A DNA stretch of 48,844 bases, from NCBI GenBank assembly GCA_028288515.1, contig JAQBNP010000025.1, positions 1 through 48,844 of the forward strand, in the 5' to 3' direction. The notes below the pieces were generated by a model, which had not been told where the DNA came from, did not search any database, and saw nothing but the letters and a program-made list of their open reading frames with translations. Positions 8,162 through 18,524 of this stretch are shown here, one piece after another (the stretch's first letter is position 1; the number at the start of each line of letters is the position of its first letter). This DNA is from Flaviaestuariibacter sp. GTDB taxonomy: Bacteria; Bacteroidota; Bacteroidia; Chitinophagales; Chitinophagaceae. Both the position numbers and the translations under genes were made by a program.

Positions 8162-11100
8162 ATGCAAACAGAAGAAAAAATCACAACAACCGTTCGTCAC
8201 CGTACACCAGTCCAACGCGTTGCCCGGGTTCTGCTGAAGGTCATACTCTTCCTTTTCCTGTTCGTCGTCCTGCTGTTCCTGCTGCTGCTGACGCCACCGG
8301 TGCAGCGCTTCGCCACGAACCAGGCCGAAAAGTACCTCGAGAGAAAGCTGAAAACGCGCGTCGAGATCGGCAGCATTTCGATCGGCCTGCCGCGAAGGGT
8401 CGTCCTGCACGATATCTACCTCGAGGACCAAACCAAGGACACCCTGATCTCCGGCGGCACGATCCGGGCCAATATCGAGTTGTTCAAGCTTTTTTCAAAC
8501 GAGGTGCGTATCAACGACCTCCAGCTCGATGATATAACGGCTAAGGTCAAACGCGTTCTTCCCGATACGGCCTTTAATTTTCAATTCGTTGTCGACGCAT
8601 TCACTACCCAGCAGAATGCGGACGCCGACACAGCAGCCTCGCCCGTGATGAAGCTTGCGGTGAGCAATCTGGGCCTGCGCAATTTTAACGTGGTTTACAA
8701 AGACGTCGTGACCGGCAACGACATGACAGCCTACATCAATTCAGCAAAAGCACGCATCGACACGCTTGATCCATACACATCTCATTTCTCCATCCCTTCT
8801 CTTGCCGTCAATGGCATGCGCATGCGGTTCGTACAGAACACGCCGTTGCTGAAGGCGGAGCCACTCACCGCCGATCTTGCAAAAGTCGGCGAGCCGATCC
8901 CCATGAAACTGTCGATCGGCACGGTCGACTTCACCGACGTTGCCATCGATTATGGCAATACGGAGTCGGCGGTGTCCAGCACGTTTCGCGTTGGAAAGCT
9001 TGCGATGACAGGCCGCGAGCTGGACCTTGCCAACCATCGGGTTCACTTGTCCAACCTTCGACTTGACAATACCGCTTCCCTCATCCGGCTTGGCAGGTCA
9101 ATCGGCGCGCGCGTCCTTGAGAATGAAGCCAAAAAAGAAGTTGCCGTGCAGCAGCAGAATGGCTGGGCATTCGCGGTCGACCGCATCGACCTCGCGAACA
9201 ATACGATCCAGTTTGACAACGACAATAAGCCAAAGCAGGCAGCAGGGATCGACTACGCCCATTTCCGCGGCGACAGTCTCACGCTCCACATGCAAAACCT
9301 CGTGGTCAGCGGAGACTCGATCATGGGTAAGATCGCGGAAGGAAGCTTCCGCGAGCGAAGCGGGTTCCAGCTCGACGCACTCACTGCCGATTTCCTCTAC
9401 GGCCCCCGCCAGACCTATATCAAGGACCTGTACGTGAAGACGCCGGGCTCGGAGATCAAGCGCAGCCTCCTGATGGATTATCCGTCACTTGATGCGCTCA
9501 CGAAACGCCCGCAGGATGTCGTGCTGGATATCGACCTTGCCAACAGCCGCCTCCAGGTCAAAGACATCCTGGCCTTCGCTCCGCAGATGCGCAACCACCC
9601 AGCGCTGGCCAACCGGAACGCCGTATGGCGCCTCAACCTGCAGGGCAGCGGAACGCTGAACCGGCTTTATCTCGAGAACCTCCAGTTTGAGGGACTGAAA
9701 AATACAAGCATTGATGCCTCCGGGACGCTTGCGGGCCTGAACGATCCGAAGGCAGCTGGAGGCACGCTCACGATCCGCCGGTTCCACACATCGCAAACAG
9801 ACCTATCGCTCTTTACCGGCCAGCGCCTGTCCACCAAAGACATTGCGCTCCCGGAAACCTTCAGCATCACCGGCACCCTGTCTGGCAATATGAGCCGGCT
9901 CAATACAAACCTGTCGATTGCGAGTTCCGTCGGGAACGTGGGCGTGAACGGCTCTTTTGCCAACCTGACGAGCCCCGAAAAGCTTCGCTACAACGCAACG
10001 ATCCGAACAAACAGCCTGCGGATCGGGCAGATCATGCGCAACAAAGTACCGGTGGGGGCCATCACCGCTAATCTGCGGTTGACCGGTACCGGTACCACAC
10101 CCGCAACGATCAATACGCAGTTCAACGGCACCGTGTCCTCCGTCGGCTACAACAACTATACATACCGCAACATCCGGCTTGACGGGCGGCTGAAAGGCAG
10201 CTCCTTTACGACGAACGTGGACATACGGGATCCGAACATCGACCTGACGGCAAAAGCCTCGGGTACCTTTGCCACCAACAGCTCATTTCGCGTGAATGGT
10301 TTCGTAGACAGCATCAAGACCCTTCCCCTTCACTTCACCACGCAACCGTTCGTGTTCCGTGGAAAGATCGATGCCGACGTGGCTTCCCTGAATCCGGATT
10401 ACCTCGAGGCGGACGTGAAGATCACGCAGGGACTTCTTGTGTCAGGAACACAGCGCCTGCCCCTCGATACGCTGTCCTTTGTTTCGGGACGCAGCGGATC
10501 CGGCCAGTTCATGCGCCTGACCAGCGATATTGCCAATGCGGCGATCGAAGGCCAGTACCGGTTCTCGGACCTGGGCTATATCATTCAGAATAATATCCAG
10601 CCTTACTTCGCGGTATCCAACGACAGCAGGACCCATGCAGTGCAGCCATACGATTTTACATTCACGGCCGACGTCGCCAACTCCCCTGCCCTGTCCGCAT
10701 TTGTGCCGGGCCTCGACATTTCCGATCCGATCCATGCCAGTGGCAGCCTCGCCACCGGCCGTGGCCTGCAGGCCAATATCTGCACGCCTTCGCTCGTATA
10801 CGGTACCAACAGCGTTACAGGCCTCAACGTTGACGTAACGACAACGTCAGCGGGACTTCACTTCACGGGCAAAGTTGACCACCTGGTAAGCGGCACGACA
10901 TTCAACGTTTACAATACGCGACTTACGGCAACTGCCTTGAACAACGTGATCGACTTTGCCCTCGGCATTGACGACAAAGCGTCACGCGGCAAATACCATG
11001 TGGCCGGAACGCTGCGGCAGCCGAGCATCGGCACGTATGCGCTCAGCCTCCGCCCCGACAGCCTCCTGCTCAACTACGAGCGGTGGACGGTCTCCGCGAA

Positions 11101-13240
11101 TAACGAGCTGATCCTGTCTCCCACGAATATCGGCGCCAACAATTTTGCCCTGAGCAAAGGGACGCAGCAGCTCGCCCTCCAGAGCACTGCAGGAATGACA
11201 GGGCCACTGGCCGTGAACTTCACCGGTTTCCGGCTTGCCACGATCACCGGCTTCATGCGCTCGGATTCTCTCCTGGCCGACGGAACGCTCAATGGGAATA
11301 TCACGTTTCGAAACCTGATGAAGCAGCCGCTGTTCACGAGCGACCTCACCATCCAGGACCTGACCTTCCGCCAGGATACGCTCGGCAACCTTGCCCTGCA
11401 GGTCAGCAACAATGCATCCAACCTGTACACGACGAACATGACCCTGACAGGCAAGGGCAATGACCTCCAGGTTACAGGCACCCTCGCGCCGAAAGGCTCG
11501 ACGGACGTGGCCCTGGACCTCGACGTGGCGATCCGCCAACTGCAGCTCAATACATTCGAAGGTGCCCTGGCTGAGGCCGTTTCGAAAGCGGAAGGAACGA
11601 TCGATGGCCGCATGAAAGTAGGCGGTACCCTGTCAAGCCCCGACCTCGACGGCAGCATCCACTTCAACAATACACGCATCAATACCTTGTTCCTCGGCGG
11701 CGATTTCCGCATCGAGGACGAAACGCTTGCGATCAGCAACGACGGCCTCCGCTTCGACAACTTCATTATCCGCGATTCGGCAGACAACCTGCTGACCCTT
11801 GACGGCACGGTGGGCACACCGAACTTCATCAACTATAATTTCGACCTTAACGTGGACGCCAATAATTTCCGGGCGCTTAACACCACCAAGAAGCAGAACA
11901 AGGTTTACTACGGTCAGCTCTACCTGTCAACGCACCTTAACATCGCCGGAACGGAAAGCAAGCCGGTGGTTGACGGTTCGGTTACCATCGAAGACAAGAC
12001 CAACCTCACCGTTGTGGTGCCTCAGAAAGAGCCGGGCGTGGAGGAACGTGAAGGCGTGATCCAGTTTGTTGACATGGACGCGCCGGGAAGCGACTCGCTT
12101 TTTCTGGCCTCCTATGATTCCCTAAACGTCTCCGGGCTGATCGGTTATGACATTGCCGCCAATATCGAGGTGAAGAAGGAAGCCATGCTCAACCTCGTGA
12201 TCGATGAGGCGAACGGGGACCTCCTCAACCTGCAGGGAGAAGCACTGCTGACGGCGGGCATCGACCCGAGCGGCAAGATCAACCTCACCGGCTCCTATGT
12301 GCTGGAGCAGGGCGCTTATGAGCTGTCCTTCAATTTCCTTCACCGCCGGTTCGAGATCCAGAAGGGCAGCACGATCGTCTGGCTTGGTGAGCCGACGCGT
12401 GCCACGCTCGATGTGAAAGGTCTCTACGTTGCCAATGCCGCACCGATCGATCTCGTTGCCAACCAGCTCGAGGCATCGACCGGGGAACTACGGAATTCCT
12501 ATTTCTTGCAGAAGCTTCCATTCGAGGTGTACCTGAACGTAACGGGTGAGATGCTGAAACCCGTGATCAGCTTCGATATCCAGCTTCCACCTGAAAAAAG
12601 CTATACGGTTTCGAAGGACGTGATCCAGCTTGTCGACACGCGTCTTGCGCAGGTACGGCAGGAGCCGTCCGAGGTGAACAAGCAGGTATTCTCGCTGCTG
12701 CTCCTCAACCGGTTCGTGGGAGACAATCCGTTCCAGTCGCAGGGTTCGGGCTTCAGCGCCGGAAGCTTCGCGCGGCAGAGCGTGAGCCAGCTCCTGACGG
12801 ATCAGCTGAACTCACTCGCCGGCAACCTGATCCAGGGAGTCGACATCAACCTGGGCGTCGTGTCTTCCGACGATTACACCACCGGCGCGCTGGAACACAG
12901 GACGGACCTGAACGTCGGCCTTAGCAAGCGTTTGCTGAATGACCGCCTGACCGTAAGCGTCGGCAGCAACTTCGAGTTGAGCGGACCACAGAATTCCACC
13001 AACCAGCGCTCGAGCAATCTTGCGGGCGACATATCGGTCAACTACCGGCTGAGCAAGGACGGCCGCTACATGGTGCGATTCTATCGCCGCAATGAGTTCC
13101 AGGGCGTAGTGGAAGGCTATATCATTGAGACAGGTCTTGGGTTCAGCATTAACGTGGATTACGATCATTTCCGGGAAGTTCTCCGCGGCAAGAAGATAGC
13201 ATTGGAAGGAATCGACGATAAACAAAAAAAGGTTCAATAA
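8162..13240 (+). CDS. tamB: Translocation/assembly module TamB-like protein (DUF490)
   Basis: N-terminal TM helix, very long beta-rich AsmA/TamB body, C-terminal DUF490-like region; ATG 8162 in frame with ORF 8135. Confidence 0.92.
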   Translation: MQTEEKITTTVRHRTPVQRVARVLLKVILFLFLFVVLLFLLLLTPPVQRFATNQAEKYLERKLKTRVEIGSISIGLPRRVVLHDIYLEDQTKDTLISGGTIRANIELFKLFSNEVRINDLQLDDITAKVKRVLPDTAFNFQFVVDAFTTQQNADADTAASPVMKLAVSNLGLRNFNVVYKDVVTGNDMTAYINSAKARIDTLDPYTSHFSIPSLAVNGMRMRFVQNTPLLKAEPLTADLAKVGEPIPMKLSIGTVDFTDVAIDYGNTESAVSSTFRVGKLAMTGRELDLANHRVHLSNLRLDNTASLIRLGRSIGARVLENEAKKEVAVQQQNGWAFAVDRIDLANNTIQFDNDNKPKQAAGIDYAHFRGDSLTLHMQNLVVSGDSIMGKIAEGSFRERSGFQLDALTADFLYGPRQTYIKDLYVKTPGSEIKRSLLMDYPSLDALTKRPQDVVLDIDLANSRLQVKDILAFAPQMRNHPALANRNAVWRLNLQGSGTLNRLYLENLQFEGLKNTSIDASGTLAGLNDPKAAGGTLTIRRFHTSQTDLSLFTGQRLSTKDIALPETFSITGTLSGNMSRLNTNLSIASSVGNVGVNGSFANLTSPEKLRYNATIRTNSLRIGQIMRNKVPVGAITANLRLTGTGTTPATINTQFNGTVSSVGYNNYTYRNIRLDGRLKGSSFTTNVDIRDPNIDLTAKASGTFATNSSFRVNGFVDSIKTLPLHFTTQPFVFRGKIDADVASLNPDYLEADVKITQGLLVSGTQRLPLDTLSFVSGRSGSGQFMRLTSDIANAAIEGQYRFSDLGYIIQNNIQPYFAVSNDSRTHAVQPYDFTFTADVANSPALSAFVPGLDISDPIHASGSLATGRGLQANICTPSLVYGTNSVTGLNVDVTTTSAGLHFTGKVDHLVSGTTFNVYNTRLTATALNNVIDFALGIDDKASRGKYHVAGTLRQPSIGTYALSLRPDSLLLNYERWTVSANNELILSPTNIGANNFALSKGTQQLALQSTAGMTGPLAVNFTGFRLATITGFMRSDSLLADGTLNGNITFRNLMKQPLFTSDLTIQDLTFRQDTLGNLALQVSNNASNLYTTNMTLTGKGNDLQVTGTLAPKGSTDVALDLDVAIRQLQLNTFEGALAEAVSKAEGTIDGRMKVGGTLSSPDLDGSIHFNNTRINTLFLGGDFRIEDETLAISNDGLRFDNFIIRDSADNLLTLDGTVGTPNFINYNFDLNVDANNFRALNTTKKQNKVYYGQLYLSTHLNIAGTESKPVVDGSVTIEDKTNLTVVVPQKEPGVEEREGVIQFVDMDAPGSDSLFLASYDSLNVSGLIGYDIAANIEVKKEAMLNLVIDEANGDLLNLQGEALLTAGIDPSGKINLTGSYVLEQGAYELSFNFLHRRFEIQKGSTIVWLGEPTRATLDVKGLYVANAAPIDLVANQLEASTGELRNSYFLQKLPFEVYLNVTGEMLKPVISFDIQLPPEKSYTVSKDVIQLVDTRLAQVRQEPSEVNKQVFSLLLLNRFVGDNPFQSQGSGFSAGSFARQSVSQLLTDQLNSLAGNLIQGVDINLGVVSSDDYTTGALEHRTDLNVGLSKRLLNDRLTVSVGSNFELSGPQNSTNQRSSNLAGDISVNYRLSKDGRYMVRFYRRNEFQGVVEGYIIETGLGFSINVDYDHFREVLRGKKIALEGIDDKQKKVQ

Positions 13241-15519
13241 TGGTTGGTGTTCGACTCAGTACGTTTCTCCTCGCCGGCTGCCTCCTGGCTGGCTCCTGCA
13301 ATACATTGAAATACGTTCCGAAGGACGACGCGCTGTACACGGGGGCAAAGATCAACATCAAGGGTACGGACGCCTCCGCTCGTGAGCGAAAACTGCTTCG
13401 CAGCGACCTCGGCACACTGACACGGCCCAAGCCCAATAGCCGCTTCCTCGGCATCCCCTTCAAGCTCCTTATTTACAACGCATTCAATGGCAAGAAAGAG
13501 AACTCGTTCCTGGGCCGTATCGGCAATAAGCTCGGCGAGCCACCGGTGCTGCTCAGCCAGCTCGACCTGAACAAGAACGTGAAGGTGCTTCAGAACTATT
13601 CCGAGAACAAAGGGTTCTTCCATGCAAAAGTTTCGGGCGATACAACCGTAAAACGTCGACGCGCAACGGCCGTGTACACGGTGGAAGCAGGTGTCCAATA
13701 CAAGATCAAGAGCCTGCGGCTGGAATCCGACAGTACGGTGCTGACGCAGAAGATCGGGGAAACAATGCCGAAGAGTCTCCTGAAAGTCGGTCAGCCATTC
13801 GACCTCGATGTGATCAAGACCGAGCGCAGCCGCATCGATGCGTACCTCAAAGAAAACGGCTTTTATTACTTCAGCCCGGAGTTCCTCCTGTTCAAGGTGG
13901 ACAGCACAGTGGGCAGCAATATGGTCGACCTGATCCTGACCGTGAAGCCGTCGCTTCCGACGGTTGCGAAGGAGGTTTATCACATCAACGACGTTGTGAT
14001 CTACTCCGACTACAGCCTCAATACGGCGCGCATCGATACGAGCAAGGCAGGCGCAAAGCTGTACAAAGGCTATTACATCGTTGACAAGGACAATAAGTAC
14101 AAGCCCTGGCTCTTCGAGCAGTCGATGCAATTCAAGCCCGGCGAGGTCTACAACCGCGCGGATCATAACCTGACGCTTAGCCGCCTGATCAACCTCAACC
14201 TGTTCAAGTACACCAAGAATCGCTTTGAGCCCACACCGGATTCGCCATTGCTCAACGTGTATTATTACCTCACGCCGCTCCCGAAGAAGTCGCTACGGGC
14301 AGAGCTAACGGGGATCAACAAGTCGAATAACTCGAACGGCACCGAGCTGACAGTGAGCTGGCGCAACCGCAACGCATTCCGTGGTGGCGAGCAGCTGAGC
14401 CTCAGCGCGTATATCGGCACCGAGATCCAGGCAGGCGGTAACCGCAAGGGCTACAACACCTACCGAACGGGGGCTGAGGCGACCCTTGCCCTGCCAAAAT
14501 TCCTCGTTCCGTTCGTTGACCTGAGAAATGCGGGCGCCTTTGCACCACGCACCATTCTGCAGGTGGGCTTCGACGTCCTGAACAAGAACCTTCTTTATAC
14601 GCTGAATTCCTTCCGCGGACGCTACGGCTACACGTGGAAAGAGGACATTACGAAGCAGCACGAATTCTACCCGATCGATGTCAACTATGTGCAGCCGTTC
14701 AGCGTGACACGCGAGTACGATTCCCTGGCCAAGACGAATTCGGCGCTGCGCAAAGCAACCGAACGCCAGTTCATCCTTGGATCGACCTACCGATTCACCT
14801 ATGACAGGCGGCTGAAAGGGCTTGACCTGATCAACTCCTTTTACTTCAGCGGACTTGCCGATGTGTCGGGCAACCTGGCGAGCCTGGTGAAGCGTGGCAA
14901 TGTAGAGAAAGGCGATACGGCCATGCTGTTCAATGCGCCCTATGCGCAATATATCAAGCTGGAGACGGACTTCAGGTATTACCGAAAGCTGGGCCTGAAA
15001 TCGACCTGGGCGAACCGCATCCTGATCGGCTATGGCAATCCATACGGCAACTCTTCACAGCTTCCCTTTATCAAACAATTCTTCTCGGGCGGCAACAGCA
15101 GCATTCGCGCGTTCCGCAGCCGGACGCTCGGTCCCGGCACATACCGTGATACTTCGGACTACCTGGTCGACCAGACCGGCGATATCAAGCTGGAGTTCAA
15201 CACGGAATACAGGCCGCATATTTCGGGACCGCTTTATGGTGCCGTATTTGTCGACGCGGGAAACATCTGGCTGAAGAATGAAGACCCGAACCGGCCGGGC
15301 TCGGGGTTCAGCAAGAACTACCTGAAGGAGCTTGCCGTAGGTGCTGGTGTGGGGATCCGTCTCGATATCGTGGTCTTTGTCATCCGGCTGGACGTGGCCA
15401 TCCCGTTGCGGAAGCCTTGGGAGCAGAACCCGTGGGTGATGCGCCAGATCGCGCTGAGCGATCCCGTGTGGCGGCGCGAGAACCTGATCTATAACCTGGC
15501 GATCGGCTACCCGTTCTAA
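13240..15519 (+). CDS. tamL: BamA/TamA-family outer membrane lipoprotein (TamL type)
   Basis: Lipobox LLAGSC; POTRA-like region; C-terminal Omp85 barrel (FFSGGNSSIRAFRSRTLGPG); starts in TAATG overlap with tamB stop. Confidence 0.9.
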   Translation: MVGVRLSTFLLAGCLLAGSCNTLKYVPKDDALYTGAKINIKGTDASARERKLLRSDLGTLTRPKPNSRFLGIPFKLLIYNAFNGKKENSFLGRIGNKLGEPPVLLSQLDLNKNVKVLQNYSENKGFFHAKVSGDTTVKRRRATAVYTVEAGVQYKIKSLRLESDSTVLTQKIGETMPKSLLKVGQPFDLDVIKTERSRIDAYLKENGFYYFSPEFLLFKVDSTVGSNMVDLILTVKPSLPTVAKEVYHINDVVIYSDYSLNTARIDTSKAGAKLYKGYYIVDKDNKYKPWLFEQSMQFKPGEVYNRADHNLTLSRLINLNLFKYTKNRFEPTPDSPLLNVYYYLTPLPKKSLRAELTGINKSNNSNGTELTVSWRNRNAFRGGEQLSLSAYIGTEIQAGGNRKGYNTYRTGAEATLALPKFLVPFVDLRNAGAFAPRTILQVGFDVLNKNLLYTLNSFRGRYGYTWKEDITKQHEFYPIDVNYVQPFSVTREYDSLAKTNSALRKATERQFILGSTYRFTYDRRLKGLDLINSFYFSGLADVSGNLASLVKRGNVEKGDTAMLFNAPYAQYIKLETDFRYYRKLGLKSTWANRILIGYGNPYGNSSQLPFIKQFFSGGNSSIRAFRSRTLGPGTYRDTSDYLVDQTGDIKLEFNTEYRPHISGPLYGAVFVDAGNIWLKNEDPNRPGSGFSKNYLKELAVGAGVGIRLDIVVFVIRLDVAIPLRKPWEQNPWVMRQIALSDPVWRRENLIYNLAIGYPF

Positions 15520-15686
15520 GAGGATTGATTGTCGAGAAGGGAGCTGTTGCGAACCCAGGTGTCGGCCAGCTTGCCGGCGACAGGATAATGCTCCTGGACC
15601 CAATCGATAATGGTGGCCAGCGCCACTTGTGCCTTGTCTTCGGAAATGCCTTCTTGGACAAGGCGGCTGATCAGATCGTTCATCAT
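15516..15686 (-). CDS. Small ORF, 56 aa, hypothetical helical protein
   Basis: Translated by hand: MMNDLISRLVQEGISEDKAQVALATIIDWVQEHYPVAGKLADTWVRNSSLLDNQSS*; absent from the ORF track, apparently because it is below the length cutoff; stop overlaps the tamL stop. Confidence 0.65.
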   Translation of the reverse strand: MMNDLISRLVQEGISEDKAQVALATIIDWVQEHYPVAGKLADTWVRNSSLLDNQSS

Positions 15687-15996
15687 TTCGGGTAAAACTA
15701 AAGGATTAACCTAAACCCGGCAGTTGGAATTCGGTTAAGCGGAGCTTTTGCCAGTCAAAAGGCGACAAAAACCCGCAATAAACGTCACATTAGCAAAGCA
15801 TTTTCCAGTTTTCGCCAGCAGTTCTGACGATTCCTGCTGTTTTATACTGGTTTCGATCCAGCCTGGAATTTTGGTCGGGGATACCTTGGCCAGGCCTCAC
15901 CGGTGCAGACTGTCGCAATCCGCCCCTCAATTTGCCGGGATCGCACAGTGAGCAACTGGGCCATTCACTCGATCTTTGCTGCAAAGCAACAGATTT

Positions 15997-16428
15997 ATGA
16001 AGCCGAAAACAATCAACACCCTGTACTGGACATTTACGATCCTTTTTAGCGCCCTCATGATTTTTTCGGCCTGGGCCAGTGTGCTCGTCACCGACGACTC
16101 CGTCAAGATCATCCACGACATGCTTGGCTACCCCGTTTATTTTATTCCCTTTACAGGCTGGGCAAAACTGGTCGGCTCCCTGGCGTTATTCATCCCGGGC
16201 TATGGGCGAATCAAAGAATGGGCGTACGCGGGCTTATTCTTTGACTTGATCGCCGCCGTTTATTCTGGCATTGCAGCCTCCCATTCCTTTGATCCCATGA
16301 TGCTGACCTTGCTGATCTGGTTTGTCCCCGGGATCCTGTCTTACATTTTCTGGCATAAGAAAAGAAAGCTTGCGGCCGGGATGCTGGTCGTGCCGGCAAG
16401 CAGAAGGGAAGTGAGTTTGGCCGACTAA
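15997..16428 (+). CDS. DoxX-like family membrane protein
   Basis: Four hydrophobic helices; MIFSAWASVLVTDDSVKIIHDMLGYPVYFIPFTGWAKLVGSLALFIPG typical of DoxX-like proteins. Confidence 0.8.
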   Translation: MKPKTINTLYWTFTILFSALMIFSAWASVLVTDDSVKIIHDMLGYPVYFIPFTGWAKLVGSLALFIPGYGRIKEWAYAGLFFDLIAAVYSGIAASHSFDPMMLTLLIWFVPGILSYIFWHKKRKLAAGMLVVPASRREVSLAD

Positions 16429-16607
16429 CAACCAATGACAACCGGTTTCGAGGGTGGCGTAATCCGCCGGAGCATAGAAGAAGCCTCGAACCAGACAACA
16501 GGCAAGCAGGAAGCGCGGCCGGTCAAGTGGAGAAAGATGATGACCATATAAAGGTCATCACGATGGTGCGCAACGACGTACCCCATTCACAGGCAAATCG
16601 AATGATC

Positions 16608-17264
16608 TCAAACGCTCATCTCCGGGATCTCCCCTTCCACAATGAGACGGCCCGCAGTCTTCGCCACGATCTCCTCGACGCTCACGCCCGGCGCCCGCTC
16701 GATCAACCGGAAGCCCCCAGGTGTTACGTCAAGCACAGCCAGCTCGCTGACGATCCGGCGTACACAGCCGACGCCCGTCAGTGGCAGGGTGCATTGCGGA
16801 AGAAGCTTGGACTCGCCTTTTGGGTTTGTGTGCATCATCGCTACGATGATGTTGCGCGCGGAAGCAACGAGGTCCATCGCGCCGCCCATGCCTTTCACCA
16901 TCTTGCCGGGGATCTTCCAGTTCGCAATATCGCCGCGCTCGCTGACTTCCATGGCGCCGAGGACGGTCAGGTCGACCTTGCCGGCGCGGATCATGCCGAA
17001 GCTTTCAGCACTGTCGAAGAAGGCTCCACCTGGAATAACGGTCACGGTTTCTTTACCGGCATTAATGAGGTCCGCGTCAATCGCGGACTCCTCGGGATAC
17101 GGTCCCATGCCGAGCATACCGTTCTCGCTTTGCAGCATGATGAACATCCCGGGCGGAACGTAGTTTGCCACGAGGGTTGGAATGCCGATACCAAGGTTGA
17201 CGTACATGCCGTCCCGCAGTTCCTGTGCGATGCGCCGCGCGATGCCATATTTATCCAGGGCCAT
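16608..17264 (-). CDS. scoB: 3-oxoacid CoA-transferase subunit B
   Basis: [26 protein letters not shown] (ENG catalytic Glu), [17 protein letters not shown]. Confidence 0.96.
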   Translation of the reverse strand: MALDKYGIARRIAQELRDGMYVNLGIGIPTLVANYVPPGMFIMLQSENGMLGMGPYPEESAIDADLINAGKETVTVIPGGAFFDSAESFGMIRAGKVDLTVLGAMEVSERGDIANWKIPGKMVKGMGGAMDLVASARNIIVAMMHTNPKGESKLLPQCTLPLTGVGCVRRIVSELAVLDVTPGGFRLIERAPGVSVEEIVAKTAGRLIVEGEIPEMSV

Positions 17265-17322
17265 GTGATGTTCGATTTATAAGGAAGAATGGAGTTTGAC
17301 TTGAAGTGTTGCGGTTGACAAA

Positions 17323-17420
17323 GGATTTCGGATGGCAGATTTCGGATTTTGCATTCATCTCAATATCTCACGCACTTCATTTTTTGACTTTTGAATTTTG
17401 AATTTTGGCTCCTGGCTCCT
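17323..17420. repeat. Phased diverged heptad arrays in the scoA-scoB gap
   Basis: GGATTTC|GGATGGC|AGATTTC|GGATTTT (17323-17350) and TTTTGAC|TTTTGAA|TTTTGAA|TTTTGGC|TCCTGGC (17382-17416). Confidence 0.75.
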
Positions 17421-17422
17421 CC

Positions 17423-18118
17423 TCACCCCAGCTTCACCGTTCTTCTTTCGATGCGCTTCTCATAGCCGGCGCCCCGGAAGATGCGGTGCACATAAATGCC
17501 CGCCACATGGATCTCGTCGGGATCGAGCTCCCCGGGCTGAACGAGATGCTCCACCTCGGCGATCGTGACCGTCCCGGCCTTTGCCATGGACGTCGAGAAA
17601 TTGCGGGTCGTCTTGCGGAAGACCAGATTGCCATATGTATCTCCCTTCCAGGCCTTGACAATAGCAAAATCCGCATGCAGCGCATGTTCCATGAGGTGCA
17701 TCTTTCCGTTGAACTCACGGACTTCCTTTCCTTCTGCGATCTCGGTACCATAGCCTGCCGGCGTGAAAAAAGCCGGGATGCCCATACCCGCCATCTGGAT
17801 CCGCGTGGCCAGCGTCCCTTGCGGGATCAGGTCAACCTCGAGCTCGCCGCTCAGCAGCTGCCGCTCGAACTCCGCATTCTCCCCGACATAGGAGCTCATC
17901 ATCTTCCTGATCTGGCGGCTCTGAAGCAGCAGGCCCAGCCCGAAATCATCGACACCGGCATTGTTGGAGATACAGGTAAGATCGCGGACGCCCTTGTCTT
18001 TCAAAGCACGGATGGCGTTCTCGGGAATGCCGCAAAGGCCGAAGCCCCCCAGCATGATGGTGGCACCGTCGCCAATGCCGTCAAGCGCATCGGCCGCTGA
18101 AGAATAGACCTTGTTCAT
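17423..18118 (-). CDS. scoA: 3-oxoacid CoA-transferase subunit A
   Basis: MNKVYSSAADALDGIGDGATIMLGGFGLCGIPENAI...; ATG 18118 chosen over the longer ORF start. Confidence 0.95.
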   Translation of the reverse strand: MNKVYSSAADALDGIGDGATIMLGGFGLCGIPENAIRALKDKGVRDLTCISNNAGVDDFGLGLLLQSRQIRKMMSSYVGENAEFERQLLSGELEVDLIPQGTLATRIQMAGMGIPAFFTPAGYGTEIAEGKEVREFNGKMHLMEHALHADFAIVKAWKGDTYGNLVFRKTTRNFSTSMAKAGTVTIAEVEHLVQPGELDPDEIHVAGIYVHRIFRGAGYEKRIERRTVKLG

Positions 18119-18135
18119 ATAGAAGGAATGTGATT

Positions 18136-18143
18136 CAAAAATA
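18136..18143 (-). promoter_or_regulatory. Bacteroidota -7-like element TATTTTTG upstream of scoA
   Basis: Perfect TAnnTTTG match on minus strand, 17 nt before scoA ATG; no convincing -33 TTTG. Confidence 0.4.
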
Positions 18144-18170
18144 GGGAGGGAACCGAAACCTGCCGGACAA

Positions 18171-18524
18171 TTATACCGCCGGTTTGGGTGACACCGGCGG
18201 TACGGGTTGACGGGCACGCGCATCGAGAGAGTCGAGGACGGGCTTAAGCAGCTGGGGGTGATTCTCGTAATAACGGAAGCTCTTTTTGAATTGCGAATCC
18301 GTAATGCCATGAAGCTGGAAAATAGACCGGTACAGCTCGGTGCTGCGCCGGAACCGCCGGCCGTTGGAATCAACAGGGTACTGGTGATTGGCAACCTCGT
18401 CGGCGCGGATGATATCCCACATAACCGACCCCATGCGCTCTTGCGGTAGCACATCGGACGGCACATTGTCGGAGCGTCCGCACGACCAGGTCATGACCAG
18501 TAGAACTACGGAGAGCCGCCTCAT
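18171..18524 (-). CDS. DUF4296-like lipoprotein
   Basis: Short lipoprotein (MTWSCG lipobox) with VMWDIIRADEVANHQY ... FYRSIFQLHGIT-like core; overlaps the upstream gene by 4 nt. Confidence 0.75.
   Translation of the reverse strand: MRRLSVVLLVMTWSCGRSDNVPSDVLPQERMGSVMWDIIRADEVANHQYPVDSNGRRFRRSTELYRSIFQLHGITDSQFKKSFRYYENHPQLLKPVLDSLDARARQPVPPVSPKPAV

Noticed and set aside
11074-11832. 252-aa minus-strand ORF inside tamB
   Set aside because: Arg/Ser/Val-rich antisense translation opposite a continuous TamB-like ORF.
13234-14166. 310-aa minus-strand ORF antisense to tamL
   Set aside because: Shadow of the tamL reading frame; composition typical of reverse-complement codons in GC-rich coding DNA.
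15380-15661. 93-aa minus-strand ORF at the tamL 3' end
   Set aside because: Out of frame with the more plausible 56-aa ORF at 15516-15686 and mostly antisense to tamL; composition is Arg/Ser/Pro-rich noise.
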